The position numbers were made by a program, and so were the translations under genes. Positions 44,227 through 52,853 of a DNA stretch of 64,000 bases are shown here, in pieces (the stretch's first letter is position 1; each line of letters opens with the position of its first letter). The stretch comes from Salipiger mangrovisoli (GTDB lineage Bacteria; Pseudomonadota; Alphaproteobacteria; Rhodobacterales; Rhodobacteraceae). The notes beneath the pieces are model-generated. The model was given only the letters and a program-made list of their open reading frames with translations. It was not told the origin of the DNA and ran no database searches. The DNA lies in assembly GCF_015223355.1 (NCBI RefSeq), contig NZ_JADFFK010000005.1:124001-188000 (forward strand), written 5' to 3'.

Positions 44227-45597
44227 ATGCGGCGGCTGATCTTTTCGCTCGGACTGCTGCTCGGTGCCTGCGCGCCAATGGCACCGGAGAATGTCAGCCG
44301 TGCCGCCAGTGCCGCAACCGTTGCGCCCGACGTCAGCCCGCCGCTGGGCAGCCGCTTCGGCGCGCCGCAGCCGGTGGCGCCGCGGGCCGCCAACACGGCG
44401 ATCGCGCGGGATTTTCTCGATCTGGCCTTCTCGCTGGAATCGGGCCGTGCGCTGCCGGTCCTGACCCGTTTCGAGGGGCCGGTGACGCTGCGCGTTGCCA
44501 AGGGCGCACCGCCGAGCCTTGCGCCCGACCTGGCACGGCTGCTGCGCCGCCTGCGCGAGGAGGCCGGGATAGACATCACCGAGGTCGATGGCAGCGCCGC
44601 GAACATCACGCTTGTGCCGGTGCCGCGCCGGAGCATTCGCCGCGAGCTGCCGCAGGCCGCTTGTTTCGTCGTGCCCGGCGTCAGCTCCTGGGCCGAGTTC
44701 CGCCGCGCACAACGCGCTGGCAAGACCAGCTGGACCGATGTGCGCGAGCGCCGCACCGCCGCCGTCTTCCTGCCCGTCGACGCAGCGCCGCAGGAACTGC
44801 GCGACTGCCTGCACGAAGAAATCGCGCAGGCCCTGGGGCCGCTCAACGATCTCTATCGCCTGGGCGAGAGCGTGTTCAACGACGACAACATCCACACCGT
44901 GCTGACCGGCTACGACATGCTGGTGCTGCGCGCCTTCTATGACCCCGCGCTGCGCTCCGGCATGGACCGCGCCGAGGTCGCCGCTGTCCTGCCCACGCTG
45001 CTTGCCCGGCTGAATCCGGCGGGCGAGACCATGCCCGACCGCCACTTGCCCGCGACCTCGCGCCCGTGGATCGAGGCGATCCAGACCGCGCTCGGGTCCG
45101 ACGGCTCGCTGGACCTGCGCCGCGCCGCCGCCGAGGACGCACTGCGCCTCGCCCGCGCCGAGGGATGGCGCGACCACCGCTTGGGCTTTGCGCATTTCGC
45201 GCTCGGGCGGCTGCTGTCCGGCAGCGATCCCGACGCGGCGGAAGCCGAGTTTCGCGCCGCCCGCAGGGTCTTTGCCGCCCTGCCCGACGCCCGGCTGCAC
45301 GAGGCCTATGCGGCCGCGCAGCTTGCCGCGCTGGCGCTGCGCATGGGTCGGCCGGAGGACGCGCTGGAGCTCACCTTGTCGCAGGAGCCCGTCGCCCGCC
45401 GCCACGAGAACGCCGCGCTGCTGGCCAGCCTGATGACCCTGCGCGCCGAGGCGTTGCGCGCCACCAACCGCGGAGCCGAGGCAGATGCGGTCCGGCTGGA
45501 CTCTCTGGGATGGGCGCGATACGGCTTCGGCCCGGACTGGGACGGCGGCGCGGACCTGCGCAGGATCGCCGCGCTCGACCCGGCGCAAGGGAGTTGA
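44227..45597 (+). CDS. DUF2927 lipoprotein
   Basis: A 456-residue predicted lipoprotein: signal MRRLIFSLGLLLGACAP with lipobox Cys at 15. The DUF2927 domain (about 55-270) is recognisable by AIARDFLDLAFSLESGRALP, ARLLRRLREEAGIDIT, CLHEEIAQALGPLNDLYRLG and SVFNDDNIHTVLTGYDMLVL. HEE in the latter half resembles a zincin-like motif. The C-terminal third is alpha-helical and repeat-like (ALRLARAEGWRDHRLGFAHF, FRAARRVFAALPDARLHEAY), suggestive of TPR. Found widely in Rhodobacterales; function unknown. Confidence 0.88.
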   Translation: MRRLIFSLGLLLGACAPMAPENVSRAASAATVAPDVSPPLGSRFGAPQPVAPRAANTAIARDFLDLAFSLESGRALPVLTRFEGPVTLRVAKGAPPSLAPDLARLLRRLREEAGIDITEVDGSAANITLVPVPRRSIRRELPQAACFVVPGVSSWAEFRRAQRAGKTSWTDVRERRTAAVFLPVDAAPQELRDCLHEEIAQALGPLNDLYRLGESVFNDDNIHTVLTGYDMLVLRAFYDPALRSGMDRAEVAAVLPTLLARLNPAGETMPDRHLPATSRPWIEAIQTALGSDGSLDLRRAAAEDALRLARAEGWRDHRLGFAHFALGRLLSGSDPDAAEAEFRAARRVFAALPDARLHEAYAAAQLAALALRMGRPEDALELTLSQEPVARRHENAALLASLMTLRAEALRATNRGAEADAVRLDSLGWARYGFGPDWDGGADLRRIAALDPAQGS

Positions 45598-45606
45598 GGA
45601 GAGCGC

Positions 45607-45774
45607 ATGATCGTCATCGCGGCAGCCATTCTTGGCGGCATCATCGGCGGGCTCACCGCCGTGCGGCGCAAGGGCAACAAGGCGGACATCGCCCAGTTCG
45701 TGGCGGTCTATGCCATCGCCTTCTCGCTGGTCGGGCTGATCCTGACGATCTTCGTGGAAAAACTGGCGTTCTGA
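45607..45774 (+). CDS. Small two-span membrane protein, 55 residues
   Basis: A short frame starting MIVIAAAILGGIIGGLTAVR, then KKGNKADIAQ-like polar loop (RRKGNKADIAQ) and a second span FVAVYAIAFSLVGLILTIFV. GAGGAGA lies 4 nt before the ATG, 9 nt after the DUF2927 stop, so the gene is very likely translated from the same message. Two helices with a short positively charged loop suggest an inner-membrane hairpin. I know similar unnamed genes in this position in related genomes but not their function. Confidence 0.82.
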   Translation: MIVIAAAILGGIIGGLTAVRRKGNKADIAQFVAVYAIAFSLVGLILTIFVEKLAF

Positions 45775-45815
45775 CGGCTGCCGGTGACGGACGGCCTCCT
45801 GCGTTGCGGCAGCAA

Positions 45816-45875
45816 GGGGGCGCTGCCCCCTCGCCCTGCGGGCTCACCCCCGGCATATTTTCAAAGAGAAGAAGA
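45816..45875 (+). repeat. Intergenic hairpins and interspersed repeat, copy 2
   Basis: GGGGGC-GCT-GCCCCC (45816-45830) is a strong hairpin, followed by GCCC-TGC-GGGC (45833-45843) and then TATTTTCAAAGAGAAGAAGA (45856-45875), which matches the opposite-strand copy at 41554-41573. Together they look like a compact transcription-terminating or mRNA-protecting element before the vWA gene. Confidence 0.55.
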
Positions 45876-45928
45876 CGCGGGTTGAGGCCGGGCCGGCCCC
45901 GCGCCATGATCTCCCGCGGAGGTGAGCC

Positions 45929-47113
45929 ATGTTCCTTCGGTTCTTCGAGACATTGCGGCAGGCGCAGGTGCCTGTCTCGCTGCGCGAGTTCCTCGGCTTT
46001 CTCGAGGCGCTGAAGGCGGGGCTCGCGCTTTACGACGTCGAGGGCTTCTACTACCTCGCGCGCACGGCGCTGGTGAAGGACGAGCGCCATCTCGACCGCT
46101 TCGACCGCGCCTTTTCGGAGGCCTTCAAGGGCCTCGAGGCGATCTCGCTGGAGGACATGGTCGAGGCGCTCGACCTGCCCGAGGACTGGCTGCGCAAGAT
46201 GGCCGAGACGCACCTCAGCCCCGAGGAGCGGGCCGAGATCGAGGCGGCCGGCGGCTTCGACAAGCTGATGGAGACGCTGAAGGCGCGGCTGCGCGAGCAG
46301 CAGGCGCGGCACCAGGGCGGCAGCAAGTGGATCGGCACTGCCGGAACCTCGCCCTTCGGGGCCTTTGGCTACAACCCGGAGGGCGTCCGCATCGGCCAGG
46401 ATGAGAGCCGCCACCAGCGGGCGGTGAAGGTTTGGGACAAGCGCGAGTTCCGCAATTTCGACGACCAGGTCGAGCTCGGCACGCGCAACATCAAGGTGGC
46501 GCTGAAGCGGCTGCGGGCCTGGGCGCGGGACGGCGCCGCGGAAGAGCTCGACCTCGACGGCACGATCCGCGCCACCGCCGAGCATGGCTATCTCGACGTG
46601 CAGACCCGCCCCGAGCGGCGCAACGCGGTGAAGGTGTTGCTGTTTCTCGACGCGGGCGGGTCGATGGACCCGCATGTGAGAGTGGTCGAGGAGCTGTTCT
46701 CGGCGGCGCGGGCCGAGTTCAAGCACCTTGAGCATTACTACTTCCACAACTGCCTCTACGAAGGGGTCTGGCGCGACAACCGGCGGCGCTGGGGCGCGCA
46801 GATGCCGACCTGGGAGGTGCTCAACACCTACGGGCCGGACTACAAGTGCATCTTCGTCGGCGACGCCTCGATGAGCCCCTACGAGATCGCCGTGCCGGGC
46901 GGCGCGAACGAGCACTGGAACAAGGAGGCGGGCGAGGTCTGGCTGCGCCGGGCGCGGGCGCAATGGCCCGACCACCTCTGGATCAACCCGGTCCCCGAGA
47001 CGCACTGGCACTACACCCAGTCGATCGCCATGATCCGCGAGATTTTCGAGGAGCGCATGGTGCCGATGACGCTGGAGGGGATCGAGCGCGGCATCCGCGC
47101 GCTGGCGCGCTAG
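45929..47113 (+). CDS. CoxE-like von Willebrand factor A-domain protein
   Basis: A 394-residue cytosolic protein. The N-terminal helical part (FFETLRQAQVPVSLREFLGF, VEGFYYLARTALVKDERHLD) and the C-terminal VWA domain (about 225-390) match the CoxE/DUF of AAA-plus-associated proteins. The MIDAS starts at LLFLDAGGSMDPHV, where the usual DxSxS is DxGxS, and a second motif is GDASM. In many genomes its partner is a MoxR-type AAA ATPase gene; none is adjacent here. Ends in a 4-nt convergent overlap with the GST gene. Confidence 0.9.
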   Translation: MFLRFFETLRQAQVPVSLREFLGFLEALKAGLALYDVEGFYYLARTALVKDERHLDRFDRAFSEAFKGLEAISLEDMVEALDLPEDWLRKMAETHLSPEERAEIEAAGGFDKLMETLKARLREQQARHQGGSKWIGTAGTSPFGAFGYNPEGVRIGQDESRHQRAVKVWDKREFRNFDDQVELGTRNIKVALKRLRAWARDGAAEELDLDGTIRATAEHGYLDVQTRPERRNAVKVLLFLDAGGSMDPHVRVVEELFSAARAEFKHLEHYYFHNCLYEGVWRDNRRRWGAQMPTWEVLNTYGPDYKCIFVGDASMSPYEIAVPGGANEHWNKEAGEVWLRRARAQWPDHLWINPVPETHWHYTQSIAMIREIFEERMVPMTLEGIERGIRALAR

Positions 47114-47766
47114 AACTCCACCTCGAGCTCGACGATCTCGTCGGGTTCGGCCAGCGCGCCTTCGGTCCATTCCTTCATCGGTGCCCAGTCGAGAATGGTG
47201 TCGACATAGGCCTCGAGCCGATCATCCAGCTGCACCGCATAGGTGCGGAAGCGGGTGCAGACCGGCGCGTACATGGCATCGGCGACGGAAGGGTTCTCGC
47301 CAAAGAGGAACGGCCCGCCGTAGGCATCGAGACATTCGTTCCAGATCAGCTTGATCCGCTCGACGTCCGGCCGCGCGCCGGAGAAAATCTTGAAGCTCTG
47401 GTGCCGCGCCTTGAGGTTCATCGGCAATGCCGAGCGCAGGTTGTAGAAACCCGAATGCATCTCGCCCGAGATCGAACGGCAATGCGAGCGCGCGGCGATG
47501 TCCTCGGGGTAGAGCCCGGCGCCGGGGAAAATCTCGTTGAGGTACTGGGCGATGGCCAGCGTGTCCCAGACCTGCACCCGCCCGTGGATCAGCCGCGGCA
47601 CCAGCACCGTCGGCGAGAGCAGCAGCAGCTCCTGCCGGGCGGTGGCGTCAGAGGTGTCGACCATCTCCTCGGTGAAATCGAGCCCGGCCATGCGGCACAG
47701 CAGCCAGCCGCGCAGCGACCAGGACGAGTAGTTCTTCGATGAAATGGTGAGCGTTGCCTCGGCCAT
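47110..47766 (-). CDS. Glutathione S-transferase-like protein
   Basis: A 218-residue GST-fold protein: N-terminal thioredoxin-like part with ISSKNYSSWSLRGWLLCRMA (catalytic Ser/Cys region at 8-25), SPTVLVPRLIHGRVQVWDTLAIAQYL with the glutathione-binding cis-Pro and Asp/Thr, and an alpha-helical C-terminus. GGAGGAG precedes ATG 47766. It is divergent from phaZ across about 100 nt. Likely a detoxifying or redox enzyme; specificity unknown. Confidence 0.9.
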   Translation of the reverse strand: MAEATLTISSKNYSSWSLRGWLLCRMAGLDFTEEMVDTSDATARQELLLLSPTVLVPRLIHGRVQVWDTLAIAQYLNEIFPGAGLYPEDIAARSHCRSISGEMHSGFYNLRSALPMNLKARHQSFKIFSGARPDVERIKLIWNECLDAYGGPFLFGENPSVADAMYAPVCTRFRTYAVQLDDRLEAYVDTILDWAPMKEWTEGALAEPDEIVELEVEF

Positions 47767-47869
47767 GTCTGCTCCTCCGGCTGTCGCGAAACAAAAGACC
47801 ACATTTTCTTGTCGCATCGGCGGCGCAGACCTGGCTAGCGTTTTCGCGAGGCCGCGGAGGGAAAACGAC

Positions 47870-49081
47870 GTGCTCTATGCCGGATACCAGGGACTTGATG
47901 ATTTTATCGCCCCTTTTCGAATGGCGGCGATGCAGGGGATCTCTTTCATGCCGCGGCTCAACGGCTCCTTCGCCCAGCTGACGCGCCACAACGCCGCCGT
48001 GATGGAACTGATGTCGCGCTTCCGGCTCAGCCACAGCCGCCCCGCCTTCGGCATCCATTCGGTGCGTGTCGACAACCGCGACGTGCCGGTGATCGAGGAG
48101 GTGGCGCTGGACCTGCCCTTCGGCCAGCTGCTGCATTTCCGCAAGGACATGGACACGCCGCAGCCCAAGGTGCTGGTGACCGCGCCGCTCTCCGGTCATT
48201 TCGCCACGCTGCTGGCGGGCACGGTCAAGGTGCTGCTCCGAGATCATGACGTCTATGTCACCGACTGGAAGAACGCCAGAGATGTTCCTGTTTCGGAAGG
48301 AAACTTCGGCGTTGAGGACTATATTTCCTACGTCATCCGGTTTCTCGAGGAGATCGGTCCGGGCGGCCATATTCTCGGCGTGTGCCAGCCCTGCGTGCAG
48401 GCCTTGGCGGCGGTGGCCGTCATGTCCGAGGACCGCAACCCCGCGACGCCGCGCACGATGACACTGATGGCCGGACCGGTGGACGTGCGCGAAAGCCCGA
48501 CGATGGTCAACGATCTGGCCAACGAGAAGCCCGTCGAATGGTTCGAGCGCAACGTGATTGCCCGCGTGCCCTGGCGCTATGCCGGGGCCGGGCGCAAGGT
48601 CTATCCGGGCTTCGTTCAGCTCACCGCCTTCATGGCGATGAACATGGACCGGCACCGCGCGCAACATCGCCGCCTCTACGATCATATGGTTTCGGGCGAG
48701 ACCGAGAAGGCGCGTCGGATCAAGGAGTTCTACGACGAGTATTTCGCTGTTCTCGACCTCACCGAGGAGTTCTACATCGAGACGATCGAGCGCATCTTCC
48801 AGAAGGCCGAGCTGGCGACCGGCGCATTCACCTATCGCGGGCGCAAGGTCGACCCGAGCAAGATCCGCCACACCGCGCTGCTGACCGTCGAAGGCGGGCG
48901 CGACGACATCTGCGGGCTTGGACAGACCTCGGCCGCGCATGACCTTTGCGCGTCGCTGCGCCCGCACCTCAAGCGCCATCACCTGCAGGCCAATGTCGGC
49001 CACTACGGCGTGTTCAACGGCCGCAAGTGGGAGAACGAGATCTACCCGGTCGTGCGCAACATGATCCTCGCCATGGAGTGA
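47870..49081 (+). CDS. phaZ: Intracellular poly(3-hydroxybutyrate) depolymerase
   Basis: A 403-residue alpha/beta hydrolase of the intracellular PhaZ family. The nucleophile is a Cys in the lipase-box-like GVCQPCVQA, the hallmark of this group; other family parts are LLRDHDVYVTDWKNARDVPV, TLMAGPVDVRESPTMVNDLA and NVGHYGVFNGRKWENEIYP with the catalytic His. The GTG at 47870 has GGAGGGA 7 nt upstream and gives the N-terminus VLYAGYQGLDDFIAPFRMAA, as in homologues. It mobilises PHB granules; phaC and phasin genes are not adjacent, unlike in many relatives. Confidence 0.92.
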   Translation: MLYAGYQGLDDFIAPFRMAAMQGISFMPRLNGSFAQLTRHNAAVMELMSRFRLSHSRPAFGIHSVRVDNRDVPVIEEVALDLPFGQLLHFRKDMDTPQPKVLVTAPLSGHFATLLAGTVKVLLRDHDVYVTDWKNARDVPVSEGNFGVEDYISYVIRFLEEIGPGGHILGVCQPCVQALAAVAVMSEDRNPATPRTMTLMAGPVDVRESPTMVNDLANEKPVEWFERNVIARVPWRYAGAGRKVYPGFVQLTAFMAMNMDRHRAQHRRLYDHMVSGETEKARRIKEFYDEYFAVLDLTEEFYIETIERIFQKAELATGAFTYRGRKVDPSKIRHTALLTVEGGRDDICGLGQTSAAHDLCASLRPHLKRHHLQANVGHYGVFNGRKWENEIYPVVRNMILAME

Positions 49082-49182
49082 CGCCGCCGCGCCGTGGCGG
49101 AAAGGCGACGGCGGCTCCCGATGCGCCCGCGCGCGTCTTCGGGAGATTGCGTGCAACGCGACAACGCGCCAGTCTCCCGCCC

Positions 49183-50934
49183 ATGAGTGCAGAGAAGAAC
49201 ACCCCCTATCCCGGCGGAATCGCGGCCATTCTCACCCAAATGGAAGGCCGCCGAGAGGCTCTCGAGCTTGCGCCGGGCGAAGCCCTGCCGCCCTATGACA
49301 CACCGCTCGTGGATTTGGCCGCGCAGTTGGTCCCGGATCCCGATGCCGATCCCGCCGAGGCGCCGCCCTTCCGCTCGGCCCATCACCGCAAACGCCATGC
49401 CCTGCGCCGCGAGTTGACCGGTCGGTCGGAGCTGGTCTTTCTCAACGCGCTGCTCATTGCCCACCTGCGCAAGCGCGGCTACCCGGCCCACGCGCCGGCG
49501 CTGTTCCAGCGGCTCTGGACCGAAGAAGGCACAGCCCTACTGGCGCAGCTCGATCCGCGCTGGCTGGTGTCCTCCGTCACCACCTTCGGCGATCATGGGC
49601 TCAGCCTCGTGCAGCGTTCGGTGGGCCTCGCACTCAGCACGCTCTTCGGCACGATGAAGCTCTACGAATCCGAACGGCTCTACTCGGGATGCGCCGCCGA
49701 CCGGCCCTTCGCGCTCGGCCAGCGCGACCGCGGGCCGCTGCCGCTGGAGATGGACGGCTATTCGCTCTCGGGCGGCGGGCTCGACGTCAACATGATCGGA
49801 CGGCTCTGGCTCGAGGCCGAGGGGGACCCGGTGATCCGCCCGCTGGCCCACCGCCTGCTGGAGCTGCTGATTGCCGACGAGCGCACGGTGTTCCAGCGGC
49901 TGATGACCATGCGCAAGCGGCAGGCGCGACAGGGCACGGCGAGAGCCAAGGGCGATGCGGCCGGCAATGTCGCCCCCGTCCCTGCGCGCCACCGCGGACT
50001 GACCGCGCAGACCCTGCGTTGGGGGATCACCGCCACCATCCGCGCGCCGCTTCCCGAGATTGCCCGCTTTGCCGCGCATCACGTCGAGCTTGGGGCCGAG
50101 GTGGTTCAGATCCATCTCGACGCGCCCGATCCCGAGACCGAGGCCTTCCTGTCGCATCATCCCGCGCTCCGCGTCACGCAATGCGACGACGGCTACTGGC
50201 AGGCGCAGGGCCGCGCCCGTCCCGAGGCACATCAGGTCCGTCAGGCGTTCAACGCCACCCAAAGCCTGCGCGACGGGCTGGGCGTGGACTGGCTGGGGCA
50301 TATCGACGTCGACGAGTTCCTGCTGCCGCAGCGCCCGATGGCCGACCTTCTGGCCGAGGTGCCGCCGGGCGCCGCCTTCGCACGCGTCGCACCCGCCGAG
50401 GCGCTGGCGCCCGACAGCGGCCTGCCGCAGGCCTTCAAGACCACCCACAAGCATGCCGGACAGCCGAAATCGGTGATCCAGGAACTCTACCCCACCTTCG
50501 GGGCGCATCTCTACGGCGGCTTTCTCAGCCACACCTCGGGCAAGGTCTTTGCCCGCACCGGCATCGACGGCACGCGGCTCGGTCTGCACACTCTGAAATA
50601 CCGCGGCGAGGTTGCCAGCAACCGGCACCGGCTGGGCGAGGTCTGGCTGGCGCACCTCCATGCCCGTTCGTGGCAGCAATTCCGCGCGGATCTGGCGTTT
50701 CGCCGCAGCCTTGGCTCCTACCGCAAGAATTCGGAGCGGCCGGAGATGGGCCAGGCCGAGCTGATCTCCTTCCTGATGGAAGAAGAGGGGGATGCAGGGC
50801 TGCGGGCGCTGTTCGACGAGGTCTGCGCCGACACGCCGGCGCGGCGCGCCGGGCTCGCGGCGCATGGGATGCTGATCGAACACCCGTTCGATCCGGACGC
50901 CGCCGTCACCCGCGTCTTCGGGGCATTGCCGTGA
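49183..50934 (+). CDS. Two-domain protein: unknown N-terminal domain plus DUF23/GT92-like glycosyltransferase
   Basis: A 583-residue protein. The C-terminal half (about 278-583) is a glycosyltransferase 2_4/GT92-like domain: LRWGITATIRAPLPEIARFA, GAEVVQIHLDAPDPETEAFL, and the metal-binding DxD in LGHIDVDEFLLP (about 372-382). The N-terminal 275 residues (HHRKRHALRRELTGRSELVF, YSLSGGGLDVNMIGRLWLEA, ERTVFQRLMTMRKRQ) are helical and I do not recognise them. The transferase half is plainly paralogous to the next gene, which starts in the stop codon of this one. Role: probably surface polysaccharide or glycan synthesis. Confidence 0.85.
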   Translation: MSAEKNTPYPGGIAAILTQMEGRREALELAPGEALPPYDTPLVDLAAQLVPDPDADPAEAPPFRSAHHRKRHALRRELTGRSELVFLNALLIAHLRKRGYPAHAPALFQRLWTEEGTALLAQLDPRWLVSSVTTFGDHGLSLVQRSVGLALSTLFGTMKLYESERLYSGCAADRPFALGQRDRGPLPLEMDGYSLSGGGLDVNMIGRLWLEAEGDPVIRPLAHRLLELLIADERTVFQRLMTMRKRQARQGTARAKGDAAGNVAPVPARHRGLTAQTLRWGITATIRAPLPEIARFAAHHVELGAEVVQIHLDAPDPETEAFLSHHPALRVTQCDDGYWQAQGRARPEAHQVRQAFNATQSLRDGLGVDWLGHIDVDEFLLPQRPMADLLAEVPPGAAFARVAPAEALAPDSGLPQAFKTTHKHAGQPKSVIQELYPTFGAHLYGGFLSHTSGKVFARTGIDGTRLGLHTLKYRGEVASNRHRLGEVWLAHLHARSWQQFRADLAFRRSLGSYRKNSERPEMGQAELISFLMEEEGDAGLRALFDEVCADTPARRAGLAAHGMLIEHPFDPDAAVTRVFGALP

Positions 50935-51896
50935 TCCGCTGGGGCACCGTCACCACCACCAACGCGCCGCTGACGCGCATCCTCGACTTTGCCGCCTGGC
51001 ACTTGGAGCAAGGGGCGCACCGTCTCTACATTTACCTCGACGCGCCGGATCCCGAGGCCGAGGCGGTGCTGAATGCCCATCCGAAAATCCGGGTCTTTTG
51101 CACCGATGCCGCCTGGTGGGCCAAGCGCGGCAAGCGGCCCGACAAGCATCAGGCGCGGCAGGCGCGCAACGCCCGCCACGCCAACTCCCGCAAGCCCGAA
51201 ACCGACTGGCTTGCCCATATCGACATCGACGAGTTCCTGCTGCCGTGCCGGCCCTTGGCAGAGCAGCTGGCCGAATTGCCGACGGAGTGCCTCTGCGCCC
51301 GCGTCCGCCCGGTCGAGGCGCTGGCCCCCTTGCCCGGAACCGAGGCCGAGGAGATGCTGTTCAAGGCCTTCCATCTTGAGCAGCAGGCGCGCCAGCGCGC
51401 TGCCGAGGCCTGCTTTCCGACCTGGGGGCGGCATCTTTCAGGCGGATTTCTCAGCCATGTGGCGGGCAAGCTCTTCTTCCGGACCGGCACCGAAGGGCTC
51501 GACATCCGCATCCACAACGTGACGCTCGGCGCGCAGATGAACCCCGGCGAGAGGGCGCTGGCCGACACCGAGCTCGGCCACTTCCACACCGGGGACTGGG
51601 CGCATTTCCTCGCGGCCTACCGCTTCCGGCTGGCCAAGGGCTCCTACCGCGCCGAGTTGAAGCCGCAGGTGCGCGGCGAGGACGCGGTCAGCCTGCACGA
51701 CCTGTTCTGCCTGATCGAGGAGGCGGGCGGTGAAGCGGCGCTGCGCGCCTTCTTCGACGAGGTTTGCACCGCCACCTCCGAGCTTATCGGGCGGCTGTCG
51801 CAGCAGGGGCTGCTGCGCCGCCGGCACATGCCACTGCCGGCGCTGCGGGCGCGGCATTTCCCGCCGGACACGGCAGGGCCGGCCAGCCGCGCTTGA
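50931..51896 (+). CDS. DUF23/GT92-like glycosyltransferase
   Basis: A 321-residue protein, start GTG at 50931 overlapping the previous stop (GTGA). It repeats the same module: IRWGTVTTTNAPLTRILDFA, RLYIYLDAPDPEAEAVLN, DWLAHIDIDEFLLPCRPLAE with the DxD, and GGFLSHVAGKLFFRTGTEG. It is shorter than its neighbour because it lacks the N-terminal unknown domain. The close pairing of paralogues points to an ancestral tandem duplication, and perhaps to two successive transfers onto one acceptor. Confidence 0.88.
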   Translation: MIRWGTVTTTNAPLTRILDFAAWHLEQGAHRLYIYLDAPDPEAEAVLNAHPKIRVFCTDAAWWAKRGKRPDKHQARQARNARHANSRKPETDWLAHIDIDEFLLPCRPLAEQLAELPTECLCARVRPVEALAPLPGTEAEEMLFKAFHLEQQARQRAAEACFPTWGRHLSGGFLSHVAGKLFFRTGTEGLDIRIHNVTLGAQMNPGERALADTELGHFHTGDWAHFLAAYRFRLAKGSYRAELKPQVRGEDAVSLHDLFCLIEEAGGEAALRAFFDEVCTATSELIGRLSQQGLLRRRHMPLPALRARHFPPDTAGPASRA

Positions 51897-51947
51897 CCTT
51901 CCCGGCGCGCCCTGCTCAACAGATGGTATACCATAGCCGGACAGCCC

Positions 51948-52850
51948 ATGTTCACCGTCCTCACCCATGACATCCTGCCAGTCTTTGCGCTGCTGGCGCT
52001 CGGCTTCCTTCTGGGACGGCGCGGGGTCTTTGCCCGGCAGGACGCGGCCTCGGCCAATCGCATCGCGCTGATGGTACTGCAACCGGGGCTGATCTTTCCG
52101 CTGATCGCCACCGTGTCCTTCGCCGATTTCGAGCTGCGCGCCCTGCTCACCTATGGCGCATGCGAGGCGCTGGCCTTCACCCTTTCCTTCCAGCTCGCGC
52201 GCCGGGTCTTCCACTGCGACAGGCTCGAGGCCTGGCTGCTCGCGATGGCGGTGGTCTTCGTCAATTCGCTGCTCTACATCCGGCCGATTTCGCTGCTGAT
52301 CTACGGCGAGGCGGGAGCCTTGCCGGTGACCGCAGTCGTGGCCTGGGATACGGCCATCGCCTTTGCCTTCTTCATCATCAGCGCCGACCTCATCGCGCGG
52401 CCCTCGGCCGGCCCGCTGCCGGCGCTGAAGCGGCTGTCGGTGAACCCGACGCTGCTCTCGATCGGATTGGGCGTGGTGGTGAACCTCGCGGGCCTGCCGC
52501 TGCCCGAGCCGGTGCTCACCGCCTGCGCCTTCGCCGGGGCCGGCACTGCGCCGCTGGTGCTGTTTGCGCTCGGCGTGCTGCTCTCGGGCCAGAGCCTGCG
52601 TCCCTCTGCCGTAGTTGCGACCTATTCGGCTTTGAAATTGCTGGGCTTTCCGCTTCTGGTCATGCTGGCGGTCTGGCTCGCGGGGGCCAGCCCTCACTGG
52701 CAGGCACAGTTCACCCTGCTCGCGGCGGGGCCCTCGGGCGCCATGGCCTTCGCGCTGGCACTGCTGCACGGCATCCGCACCGACCGCATTGCGGCGGTGA
52801 CGATCTGGACCAGCGCGCTGTCGCTGCTTTCGCTCGCGGCGCTGGCCTGA
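51948..52850 (+). CDS. AEC-family transporter
   Basis: A 300-residue ten-span carrier of the AEC family (DILPVFALLALGFLLGRRGVF at the N-terminus, ANRIALMVLQPGLIFPLIATVSF, and LAAGPSGAMAFALALLHGI near the C-terminus). It is distinct in sequence from the AEC gene at 4972-5880. Probably exports or exchanges organic acids. It converges with an ABC ATPase gene, 3 nt between stops, and has no divergent regulator. Confidence 0.88.
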   Translation: MFTVLTHDILPVFALLALGFLLGRRGVFARQDAASANRIALMVLQPGLIFPLIATVSFADFELRALLTYGACEALAFTLSFQLARRVFHCDRLEAWLLAMAVVFVNSLLYIRPISLLIYGEAGALPVTAVVAWDTAIAFAFFIISADLIARPSAGPLPALKRLSVNPTLLSIGLGVVVNLAGLPLPEPVLTACAFAGAGTAPLVLFALGVLLSGQSLRPSAVVATYSALKLLGFPLLVMLAVWLAGASPHWQAQFTLLAAGPSGAMAFALALLHGIRTDRIAAVTIWTSALSLLSLAALA

Positions 52851-52853
52851 GCC

